From the NCBI GenBank assembly GCA_015064195.1, contig SVSO01000007.1:1-32364 (forward strand): a DNA stretch of 32,364 bases, written 5' to 3'. Under the pieces are notes generated by a model. The model made no database searches. It saw only the letters and a list, made by a program, of their open reading frames with translations, and was not told where the DNA came from. A program made the translations under genes and the position numbers. The first letter of the stretch is position 1. The number at the start of each line of letters is the position of its first letter. Source of the DNA: Oscillospiraceae bacterium (GTDB lineage: Bacteria > Bacillota_A > Clostridia > Oscillospirales > CAG-272). Of the stretch, positions 15,871 through 23,033 are shown piece by piece.

Positions 15871-16518
15871 ATGAGAATGCGAAAAAAAAAGCACGGAGCG
15901 GAAAGAATTAATGCCTGTTCCGATTTATTACTGCAAAATACGGAGATTTCCGCCGAAAGCCTCCGCGAAATTTACAATTCGGACACATCTCGCCCGCTGT
16001 GGCTGGAGATCGGATGCGGCAAGGGGGCGTTTGTCTGCGGACTCGCCGCAAAGCATCCCGATGTGAACCTGATCGCGCTGGAACGCATTGCCGATGTTGC
16101 CATGCTCGCCATGGAAAAGTGCAAGGCGGCGGAGCTTGCCAATGTCCGCTTCCTGATCGGCGACGTTGCCAAGCTGTGGGACATCATCGGCGACGACGCC
16201 ATCGACCGCATTTACTTAAACTTCTCCGATCCGTGGCCAAAAGCCGGTCACGCGAAACGCCGTCTGACCCACCGCCTGTTTCTGGAGCAGTATCGCCGCA
16301 TCTTAAAGCCCGACGGTGCCATCTTCTTCAAGACGGACAACCGGGGTCTGTTCGATTTCTCGCTGGATGAATTCCGCGAATGCGGCTTCCGTCTGGAGAA
16401 TCTCACCTACGACCTGCATAACAGCGAATTTGCGGCGGACAATATCATGACGGAATACGAGAAAAATTTCTCGGAGAAGGGCTTTACCATCAACCGTGTG
16501 GAAGCATGGTGCAAATAA
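15871..16518 (+). CDS. trmB: tRNA (guanine-46-N7)-methyltransferase
   Basis: TrmB uses SAM to methylate N7 of G46 in the variable loop of many tRNAs. The 215-residue protein has a basic N-terminus (MRMRKKKHG), SAM-binding motif EIGCGKG (46-52), the acidic residue ending strand 2 (ALERI), FLIGDV, and the family signature NFSDPWPK (117-124) followed by AKRRLTHRLFLEQY, which is diagnostic. TDN follows in the expected place for tRNA contact. Length is normal. AGGGAG lies 11 bases before the ATG. No terminator is visible between it and the next gene 94 bases away, but that gene has its own promoter. Confidence 0.95.
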   Translation: MRMRKKKHGAERINACSDLLLQNTEISAESLREIYNSDTSRPLWLEIGCGKGAFVCGLAAKHPDVNLIALERIADVAMLAMEKCKAAELANVRFLIGDVAKLWDIIGDDAIDRIYLNFSDPWPKAGHAKRRLTHRLFLEQYRRILKPDGAIFFKTDNRGLFDFSLDEFRECGFRLENLTYDLHNSEFAADNIMTEYEKNFSEKGFTINRVEAWCK

Positions 16519-16553
16519 TCCGTGACCACTCTGTAAATCTTGACGTATAAAAC

Positions 16554-16582
16554 TTGATTTTTGTTCCCGAACCTATTATAAT
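16554..16582 (+). promoter_or_regulatory. Promoter of the third binding-lipoprotein gene
   Basis: TTGATT (16554-16559), a 17-bp spacer and TATAAT (16577-16582), 30 bases before the ATG. A GTTC-CC-GAAC inverted repeat lies in the spacer. Confidence 0.78.
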
Positions 16583-16612
16583 TAATATAAATTTTATTTT
16601 TCGGAGAATGAT

Positions 16613-18109
16613 ATGATTGCAAACAAGCGTGTCTGTGCGGCATTTCTGCTGTCTTTGATGCTGACGCAGACCTCCTGCGGGTTTATCGTATTCAACGATC
16701 CCGACAGTGAAACCGCCCCTGTCACCACCGAGCCGGCTGATACATCGGCCGCCATGACGGAGACGGTCGATACCACCGCCCCTGCGGACACTGCCGAGCC
16801 GCTCTCACCGGGCGAGCTTGCGAGAGCACGGCTGGAGGCACTTCCCGACCGGAATTTCGACGGCGCACCAATCCTCATCGCCACCACAGCCGGTGATACC
16901 ATCTGTCCCCTCGATGCGGAGGATGCGGCCATTGCATCCCGCGCTGACAGCCGACGTGCCGTAGAGGAAAAATTCAACACGGTCATCATTGCCAACGTCA
17001 CCGATCCGACGACCATGCTCGCCGATGCCGAAGCGGCTACGGCGGCGGGAATGTATTACGCCGAGCTGCTGGCCATTCCCCAGTCCATGGTGGGACAATT
17101 CCGCATGAGCGGCATCCTGCTCAACATGAACAGCCTGCCCCATGCCAATTACGACGAGCCGTATTATCATCAGAATATCATCGATGCGGCCTATGCGGGG
17201 GATGAGCTGTATGCCGTCTCCGGCGCGGCAAGCTTCAATCCCGATTATCTGAGCTGTGTCTATTTCAACCGCACATTGGCGGAAAGCCTCGGCATCGGCG
17301 ACCTGTATGCGCTGGTGCGGGACGGCGGCTGGACATGGGACAAGCTGCGGGAATATGCCAAAGCTGCCAAGAACAATCTTGACGGCGCGACCGGCATCGG
17401 ATCGTATGCTGACAACAATACCCTTATCGATTACGCCGCATCCGCTCACGGCATCGAATACACCACCACCTCCGTCGGTGCCGCGCCCATCGTCAATTTT
17501 TTGGAGCGCACATCCATGGCCGAACGTGCCGCCGCAGTGGTGGATACCATGTACAATCTCATCTACAAGGACGGCACGCTTCTCGCGAAGAACGGCGAAT
17601 CCATGCGAAATGCCTTCTCCGCCGGTGAGCTGCTGTTCGGCATCGACAGCCTGTCCCGCATCACGGAGATCTCCGACGGTGCAGTGGAATGGGGCATTCT
17701 TCCCCTGCCGAAATATGACACCGATCAGCACGATTATCTCTCGCCTCTGTCGGCAGATGCACCCGTATTCTGCGCCATCGCCGGCACGTCCAGCTATGAG
17801 AATTCCGGACTGGTGCTGGAGGGTCTGAATGCGGCCTCCTACGGCTATACGCTGGACACCTATCTCACCGAGCGTATCAATTATCACCTGCGCGACAGCA
17901 ACTCCATCGGAATGCTGGACATCATCTGTGAGGGCGTGACCACCGATTTCGTCCATATGTACGCATCCGGCCAGTCCACCATCGCAAACGCCACCTATCA
18001 GGCCATCGTCGGCGCAGTGACGACCCGCTCCTCGCTGGAAACGCTGTACAAATCCTACAAGCCCACCGCTGACCGTGAGCTTTCCAAAATGGTCAAGCTT
18101 TATGACTGA
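16613..18109 (+). CDS. Extracellular solute-binding lipoprotein, family 1-like (copy 3)
   Basis: This 498-residue lipoprotein has a signal peptide ending in the lipobox LTQTSC (Cys22; an unusual but acceptable box) and a long Thr/Ala/Glu-rich linker to about residue 65. It shares with the 4449 and 6093 proteins the segments GDDYA-like YYAELLAIP, DGGWTWDKLREY, FSAGELLFGID, WGILPLPKYDTDQ and the C-terminal helix pattern, so all three are paralogs; this is the most diverged. The likely role is capture of a sugar or oligosaccharide at the outer face of the membrane. Instead of a permease, it is followed, with an 8-base overlap, by an AAA ATPase gene. GGAGA precedes the ATG. Confidence 0.88.
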   Translation: MIANKRVCAAFLLSLMLTQTSCGFIVFNDPDSETAPVTTEPADTSAAMTETVDTTAPADTAEPLSPGELARARLEALPDRNFDGAPILIATTAGDTICPLDAEDAAIASRADSRRAVEEKFNTVIIANVTDPTTMLADAEAATAAGMYYAELLAIPQSMVGQFRMSGILLNMNSLPHANYDEPYYHQNIIDAAYAGDELYAVSGAASFNPDYLSCVYFNRTLAESLGIGDLYALVRDGGWTWDKLREYAKAAKNNLDGATGIGSYADNNTLIDYAASAHGIEYTTTSVGAAPIVNFLERTSMAERAAAVVDTMYNLIYKDGTLLAKNGESMRNAFSAGELLFGIDSLSRITEISDGAVEWGILPLPKYDTDQHDYLSPLSADAPVFCAIAGTSSYENSGLVLEGLNAASYGYTLDTYLTERINYHLRDSNSIGMLDIICEGVTTDFVHMYASGQSTIANATYQAIVGAVTTRSSLETLYKSYKPTADRELSKMVKLYD

Positions 18110-18860
18110 CCGGTTTCTTGATGCCGTGCGGCTGGAGCGGGCGGGGCTGACAGCCGATGCGCTTGGACCGGATGACCGGTATCTGCTTGCGCTTCCGGTG
18201 ACGCGCCATCTGAAGCGGCTCACCTTCGATGCGGACGTGACCTTCTTTGCCGGTGAAAACGGCACGGGAAAATCCACGCTCATCGAAGCCATCGCCGTCC
18301 GGTGCGGCTTCAATGCCGAGGGAGGCTCCCGCAACTTCAATTTCACCACCCGCAAATCCCATTCGGCCCTCTGCGCATTCCTCGAGATCGAGCCGGGGCG
18401 AAAGAAACTGCGTGACGGCTATTTTCTCCGGGCGGAGAGCTTTTACAATGTGGCCACCAACATCGAGGAGCTGGACAGGCTTCCCGCGCCCGGCAGAAAG
18501 ATCATCGACAGCTACGGCGGGAGATCGCTTCACGAAATGTCCCACGGCGAGAGCTTTTTCACCCTCATGCTCAACCGCTTCGGCGGGAATGGGCTGTACA
18601 TTCTCGATGAGCCGGAGGCGGCACTGTCACCGTCCCGCACCATGGCCATGCTGACGCTCATGCGCGAGCTTTGCCGACGGGGTGCGCAGTTTATCATCTC
18701 CACCCATTCGCCCATTCTCCTCGCCTATCCGGACGCCTGCATCTACGAGCTGTCGGAGGATGGCATCCGCCGCACCGCGTATCGGGACACGGGAAGCTAT
18801 CAGACCATGAAGCAATTCCTCGACAATCCGGAGCGGATGGCCAAATACCTCACCGAATAG
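18102..18860 (+). CDS. AAA-family ATPase, COG3910-like
   Basis: This 252-residue P-loop ATPase has an ABC-like architecture: Walker A GENGTGKST (51-59), a compressed signature SHGES (147-151), Walker B LYILDEPE (165-172) and a switch His202 (STHSPIL). This is the pattern of small stand-alone predicted ATPases (COG3910, SMC/RecF-like fold) rather than a transporter subunit. The region between the Walker motifs is short and has no coiled coil. I use the ATG at 18102, which overlaps the lipoprotein gene by 8 bases; a GTG at 18075 would overlap by 35 and has no better site. Neither start has a clear ribosome binding site, so translation is probably coupled. The cellular role of the family is unknown; no nuclease or toxin partner is adjacent. 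Confidence 0.85.
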   Translation: MTDRFLDAVRLERAGLTADALGPDDRYLLALPVTRHLKRLTFDADVTFFAGENGTGKSTLIEAIAVRCGFNAEGGSRNFNFTTRKSHSALCAFLEIEPGRKKLRDGYFLRAESFYNVATNIEELDRLPAPGRKIIDSYGGRSLHEMSHGESFFTLMLNRFGGNGLYILDEPEAALSPSRTMAMLTLMRELCRRGAQFIISTHSPILLAYPDACIYELSEDGIRRTAYRDTGSYQTMKQFLDNPERMAKYLTE

Positions 18861-19096
18861 TTTAGCTTTTCGACCATATTTCACGAAATTCAGCATAAAT
18901 TCGCGCACACTGCGGAGAAAATCCCCGGTGTGCGCCGCTTTATTTTCGGGGAAAGTTTATAAAATCGCCCACAGCCGTCGGAATTTCCGATGAAAATCGA
19001 CCCAAGAGAATTGAAATTCCCGATTTATTACAGATTCAATCGATATTTTCTGCAAATATTTGTATGATTCTCACATAACTCCGGCAATTTCCGCAC
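18861..19096 (+). terminator. Intergenic region holding a probable terminator
   Basis: This AT-rich stretch holds a hairpin with an 8-bp stem GCGCACAC/GTGTGCGC (18903-18910 with 18928-18935), a 17-base loop that can pair further (CGG/CCG), and the tail CGCTTTATTTTC. It probably ends the lipoprotein/ATPase operon. The rest (18950-19096) shows no gene or named element. Confidence 0.55.
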
Positions 19097-19125
19097 TTGA
19101 CGAGGGGAAAAACTCATGATATAAT
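19097..19125 (+). promoter_or_regulatory. Promoter of the six-gene redox operon
   Basis: TTGACG (19097-19102), a 17-bp spacer and TATAAT (19120-19125) with TGa upstream. It is the only clear promoter before the genes at 19166-25788. Confidence 0.85.
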
Positions 19126-19165
19126 TATTATAGTATAAAAATATCCGCGAAAGGATGGATTCACC

Positions 19166-20167
19166 ATGAAAGCAATTTTTATGACCAAGGGCGGTGCAAA
19201 GGCAATCAGCAATGTCTACACCGCCGCCACCTGCGAAGCACTCAGCGAAACGCTGGAATTCGTCGAGCCGCTGTACAGTCTTGACGATCTCAATGCCCGC
19301 GCCGATGAGTTAAATGAGGTGGAGATCGCTTTCTCCACTTGGGGAATGTTCCCGCTGACCGGAGAGCAGATCGCCAAATATTTCGGCAAGCTGAAGGCAG
19401 TATTCTACGGCGCAGGTACGGTGCAGTATTTCGCACGCCCCTTCCTTGAGGCAGGCATCAGCGTCCACAGCGCGTGGGCTGCCAATGCCGTTCCCGTGGC
19501 GGAATACACCGTGGCGCAGATCATCCTCGCCAACAAGGGCTACTTCCAGCGTTTCCACAGAAGCTGCAATGAGACATGGATCAACAAAAGCGCAAAGTAC
19601 GATTTCACCGGCAACTACAAAAACAAGGTGGGCCTTATCGGTATCGGCATGATCGGCTCGCTGGTGGCGGAAATGCTCAAAGCCTACAACTTCGAGGTGC
19701 TGGCATTTGACCCCTTCCTTCCGAAGGAAAAGGCGGATGCGCTGAATCTGAAGATGGTATCGCTGGAGGAGCTGTTCAGCGAATGCACCGTCATCTCCAA
19801 CCATCTGGCAAACAATCCCCAGACCGTAGGAATGCTGAACGGCAAGCTCTTTGACCGCATGATGCCCAATGCCTGCTTTATCAACACCGGACGCGGTGCG
19901 CAGGTGGTGGAGGATGACCTCATCGCCGCGCTGGAGGCCGAACCTTACCGTGTGGCACTGCTGGATGTGACCCTGCCCGAACCCCCCGTTCCGGAAAGCA
20001 AGCTCTACCGCCTTGACAATGTATTCCTCTCCCCCCATATCGCCGGCTCGCTGGGCGACGAGATCCAGCGCATGGGCGAATATATGCTGGAAGAATATCG
20101 CCGCTTTGCAAAGGTTGAGCCGTGCAAGTGGCAGGTCAGCATGAAAATGCTGGAAACCATGGCATAG
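19166..20167 (+). CDS. D-isomer-specific 2-hydroxyacid dehydrogenase family protein
   Basis: This 333-residue NAD(P)-dependent oxidoreductase would interconvert a 2-keto acid (or equivalent carbonyl) and a D-2-hydroxy acid. The Rossmann loop is GIGMIG (159-164); the acid ending strand 2 is in FDP. Catalytic residues align as Arg243 (NTGRG), Glu272 (LDVTLPEPP) and His291 (SPHIAG). The N-terminal catalytic domain has the usual YGAGT and NAVPVAEYTVAQIIL segments. It starts 8 bases after AAAGGATGG, a site shared in form with ispD. It heads an operon of redox enzymes with spacings of 15 bases or less. Close named relatives include phosphoglycerate and glyoxylate reductases, but substrate cannot be assigned; the context points to a catabolic role, not serine synthesis. 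Confidence 0.9.
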   Translation: MKAIFMTKGGAKAISNVYTAATCEALSETLEFVEPLYSLDDLNARADELNEVEIAFSTWGMFPLTGEQIAKYFGKLKAVFYGAGTVQYFARPFLEAGISVHSAWAANAVPVAEYTVAQIILANKGYFQRFHRSCNETWINKSAKYDFTGNYKNKVGLIGIGMIGSLVAEMLKAYNFEVLAFDPFLPKEKADALNLKMVSLEELFSECTVISNHLANNPQTVGMLNGKLFDRMMPNACFINTGRGAQVVEDDLIAALEAEPYRVALLDVTLPEPPVPESKLYRLDNVFLSPHIAGSLGDEIQRMGEYMLEEYRRFAKVEPCKWQVSMKMLETMA

Positions 20168-20179
20168 AGGAGGGCGGAA

Positions 20180-20959
20180 ATGTTCACTACAGGAATCGTA
20201 TCCGTCACCTTCCGCAAAAAATCCATCGACGAGATCATCGCTCTTGCAAAGCAAGGCGGGCTTTCGTCCATCGAGGTCGGCTCGGATGTTCACGCCCCCC
20301 GTGAGAATCTGACGGAATGCCGCCGCATCGCCGCTCTCGCCGCAGAAAACGGCATAAAAATCGCCTCCTACGGCTCCTATTACAAGCTGGGGCAGGAGGG
20401 CAATTCCGACGCGGTCTTCGCAGAGTACATCGCCGCCGCAAAAGCGCTCGGTGCGCCGAATATCCGCATTTGGGCGGGTATTCGCGGCAGTGCATCCGTG
20501 GAGGAAGCGGAGCGTGCCGCATGGGTGGCGGAGGCTGTGCGCTGTGCCGATGCCGCCGCAGAAGCCGGCATTTCCCTCAGCTTTGAATATCACGGCGGAA
20601 CGCTGACCGACACCGGTGAATCCGCACTCCGCCTCATGCGCGAGATGGATCATCCCAATGCCCATCTCTACTGGCAGCCGAATCAGGCCAAGGATGTGGC
20701 CTTCAACACCGCCGCTCTTGCCGCCGCACTGCCTTATGTCACCAACATCCATGTGTTCGCATGGGATGCACGCAGCGGAAGCCTTGTGAAATATCCTCTC
20801 GCCGATCATGCCGATGCATGGAAGCAGTATCTCGATATCCTCGCCGCCGACAAACGGGAGCATCACCTGCTCATGGAATTTGTCAAAGATGATTCCGACG
20901 CGCAGTTCCTTGAGGACGCGCAGACTTTAACGAAATGGAGTAACGATTATGCCCTTTGA
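20180..20959 (+). CDS. Xylose-isomerase-like TIM-barrel protein (sugar isomerase/epimerase type)
   Basis: This 259-residue protein has an AP-endonuclease-2/xylose-isomerase-like TIM barrel. Strands can be followed from TTGIVSVTF, through GLSSIEVGSD, IKIASYG, NIRIWAG, ISLSFEYHG (Glu136 and His138, probable metal ligands), AHLYWQPN and YVTNIHVFAWD (His191). Relatives isomerise or epimerise keto-sugars, inososes or hydroxypyruvate, or act as 3-keto-glycoside processing enzymes. AGGAGG lies before the ATG. It overlaps the next gene by 11 bases. The operon context (hydroxyacid dehydrogenase, SDR, flavoenzymes) suggests its substrate is an oxidised sugar or polyol made or consumed by those enzymes; the exact reaction is unknown. 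Confidence 0.86.
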   Translation: MFTTGIVSVTFRKKSIDEIIALAKQGGLSSIEVGSDVHAPRENLTECRRIAALAAENGIKIASYGSYYKLGQEGNSDAVFAEYIAAAKALGAPNIRIWAGIRGSASVEEAERAAWVAEAVRCADAAAEAGISLSFEYHGGTLTDTGESALRLMREMDHPNAHLYWQPNQAKDVAFNTAALAAALPYVTNIHVFAWDARSGSLVKYPLADHADAWKQYLDILAADKREHHLLMEFVKDDSDAQFLEDAQTLTKWSNDYAL

Positions 20960-22262
20960 TTTCAATTACAAATCCCTCGATGACGTCAAGGCCGATGCCG
21001 CGTCGCTGGGGCTGGATCTTCCCTTTTCCGACAATCTGTCCGTGCTGGCCAGACCTTTCGATGTGAAGGGGGACAATCTGCACTTCAAAAACGCGGTGGC
21101 CATCCATCCCATGGAGGGCTTTGACAGCACACCGAATGGCGCACCCAGTGAACTGACCCGCCGCCGCTATCTCCGCTTTGCCAACAGCGATGCAGGCCTG
21201 TATTGGTTCGAGGCAGTGGCCATCTCCCACGAATCCCGCTCCAACGCCCGTCAGCTGTGGATCAACCGCGAAAACGTGGGCGAATACAAAAAGCTGGTGG
21301 ACGAGCTGCATGAGATCACCGGCGGCGCACCCATCATCTGCCAGCTGACCCACTCCGGCCGCTTCTCCCGTCCGGAAAATCTCCCCGCCCCCATCATTGC
21401 TTATCACAATCCCATCCTCAACCGCCCCTTCAACATCAACGCCGATCATCCGGTCGTCACCGATGACTATCTCGACAGCCTTGTGCCCCAGTATGTGGAG
21501 GCGGCAAAGCTGGCGGCGGAAGCGGGCTTTGACGGCGTGGACATCAAGGCCTGCCATCGTTATCTGATGAGCGAGCTGCTGTCCGCATACACCCGCGAGG
21601 GCAAATACGGCGGATGCTACGAAAACCGCACCCGTCTCTACAAGGATGTCATCGCGGCGGTCAAAGCAGAGCTTGGCGGAAAAATCGCCGTTGCGACCAG
21701 ACTGGGCGTACACGATGCCATCGGCTACCCCTACGGCTTCTGCGACAACATCGAGGACGCGCAGAAATTCGAGCCGGCAGAGGCTATCCGTCTCATCGGC
21801 GAGATCCACGGGCTTGGCGTGAACCTCATCAATGTCACCATGGGCACGCCATATTTCAATCCGCACGTCAACCGTCCCTACTGCAAAGGCGGTTATGAGC
21901 CGCCGGAGCATCCGCTGGTGGGCGTTGAGCGTATGCTGTCCGGCGCGGCACTGCTGACCAAGGAATTCCCCGACATCACCTTCATCGGCACCGGCTACAC
22001 CTTCCTCCGCCAGTTCGCGCCCTCTCTCGCGGCCGGCACTGTTGAAAGCGGCATGATCTCCGCCGCAGGATTCGGACGCATGGCATTTGCCTACGACGGC
22101 TTTGCGAAGGATCTCATCGCCGGCGACATGAAGGTGAACAAGTGCTGTGTCACCTGCGGCAAATGCACCGAGCTGATGCGTGCCTACACCACCACCGGCT
22201 GTCCGGTGCGCGACGGTGAACTGTACGCTCCCATCTACAAAAACGCTTGTTTGAACAAATAA
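20949..22262 (+). CDS. NADH:flavin oxidoreductase (Old Yellow Enzyme-like) with Fe-S motif
   Basis: This 437-residue protein has an OYE-type FMN TIM barrel: HPMEGFD near the N-terminus, HESRSNARQLW (94-104), ICQLTHSGRFSRP (130-141), FDGVDIKACHRYLMSELLS (194-212) and GFGRMAFAYDGFAKDL. Near the C-terminus is C400-x2-C403-x2-C406-x11-C418, the 4Fe-4S motif of the 2,4-dienoyl-CoA reductase/BaiCD/enoate reductase branch. Those enzymes normally carry a further FAD/NAD domain of about 230 residues; it is absent here, so electrons must come from another protein. The FrdA-like flavoprotein two genes on is a candidate. Known branch members reduce activated C=C bonds or demethylate amines in anaerobes. 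The YTCHRY-like 'KACHRYLMSE' replaces the usual 'HxxHGYL', which may mean a changed substrate. Confidence 0.88.
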   Translation: MPFDFNYKSLDDVKADAASLGLDLPFSDNLSVLARPFDVKGDNLHFKNAVAIHPMEGFDSTPNGAPSELTRRRYLRFANSDAGLYWFEAVAISHESRSNARQLWINRENVGEYKKLVDELHEITGGAPIICQLTHSGRFSRPENLPAPIIAYHNPILNRPFNINADHPVVTDDYLDSLVPQYVEAAKLAAEAGFDGVDIKACHRYLMSELLSAYTREGKYGGCYENRTRLYKDVIAAVKAELGGKIAVATRLGVHDAIGYPYGFCDNIEDAQKFEPAEAIRLIGEIHGLGVNLINVTMGTPYFNPHVNRPYCKGGYEPPEHPLVGVERMLSGAALLTKEFPDITFIGTGYTFLRQFAPSLAAGTVESGMISAAGFGRMAFAYDGFAKDLIAGDMKVNKCCVTCGKCTELMRAYTTTGCPVRDGELYAPIYKNACLNK

Positions 22263-22277
22263 GAAAGAGGTATCATC

Positions 22278-23033
22278 ATGCCAACTGCTATTGTTACCGG
22301 CGCGTCCCGCGGCATCGGACGCGGAATCTCGCTCATGCTGGCCGAAAAGGGCTACAAGATCATCGCCGCCGCCACCCGTGAGCCGGAAGCGGTGAAGGAA
22401 TACATCGACGAGCTGCAGGCGCTCTCTCCCGAATCCTTCTATGTTGCCTGCGACATCTCAAAGCCCGAATGCCGTGCCCATCTTCTCGAAGAAGCGGAGA
22501 AATCCGGCGGCTTTGACATTCTCGTCAACAATGCGGGTGCCGCGCCGCTGGTGCGCGACGATCTGCTCAACATGAGCGAGGAAAGCCTTGACCGCCTGCT
22601 GTCCATCAACCTGAAGGGCACATTCCTGCTGACCCAGGCGGCGGCAAAGCTGCTCATCGAGCGAAAGACAGATGCCAACCGGATGATCATCAACATCACC
22701 TCCATCTCCGCCGAAACCTCCTCCACCAGCCGCGGCGAATACTGCATCTCCAAGGCCGGACTTTCCATGGTGACAAAGCTCTTCGCCGACCGTCTTGCCG
22801 AATACGGCATCAACGTCTACGAGCTTCGTCCCGGCATCATCGAGACGGACATGACCGCCGTGGTCAAGGGCAAATACGACGCGCTCATCGAAGGCGGACT
22901 GCTTCCCATCAAGCGCATGGGTCAGCCGTCCGACATCGCAAAGGCAGTCTATGCTCTGTGCGAAGGCTATTTCACCTATTCCACCGGCAATGTCATAGGC
23001 ATCGACGGCGGCTTTGCGCTCTCCAGATTATGA
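22278..23033 (+). CDS. Short-chain dehydrogenase/reductase
   Basis: This 251-residue classical SDR has the cofactor loop TGASRGIG (7-14), NNAG (84-87), catalytic Asn111, Ser144, Tyr155 and Lys159 (YCISK), and the C-terminal IDGGFALSRL. It would oxidise or reduce an alcohol/carbonyl with NAD(P). A basic residue does not clearly follow the glycine loop, so cofactor preference is open. FabG of fatty-acid synthesis is the common automatic label, but there are no fatty-acid genes nearby and the operon has four other redox or isomerase enzymes, so a role in a catabolic pathway is more likely. AGAGG precedes the ATG; the stop overlaps the next start (ATGA). Confidence 0.9.
   Translation: MPTAIVTGASRGIGRGISLMLAEKGYKIIAAATREPEAVKEYIDELQALSPESFYVACDISKPECRAHLLEEAEKSGGFDILVNNAGAAPLVRDDLLNMSEESLDRLLSINLKGTFLLTQAAAKLLIERKTDANRMIINITSISAETSSTSRGEYCISKAGLSMVTKLFADRLAEYGINVYELRPGIIETDMTAVVKGKYDALIEGGLLPIKRMGQPSDIAKAVYALCEGYFTYSTGNVIGIDGGFALSRL

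Noticed and set aside
16561..16572. GTTC-CC-GAAC repeat before the third binding-protein gene as a LexA box.
   Set aside because: The half-sites are in the wrong order for a GAAC...GTTC box, and the gene is not an SOS gene.
19310..20866. A 518-codon minus-strand open frame across the hydroxyacid dehydrogenase and TIM-barrel genes.
   Set aside because: Antisense shadow; no start site signals and no recognisable domain.
22958..23029. N-terminal extension of the FAD enzyme to 22958.
   Set aside because: The extra residues are an Arg/His-rich out-of-frame reading of the SDR gene; the ATGA overlap at 23030 is the natural start.
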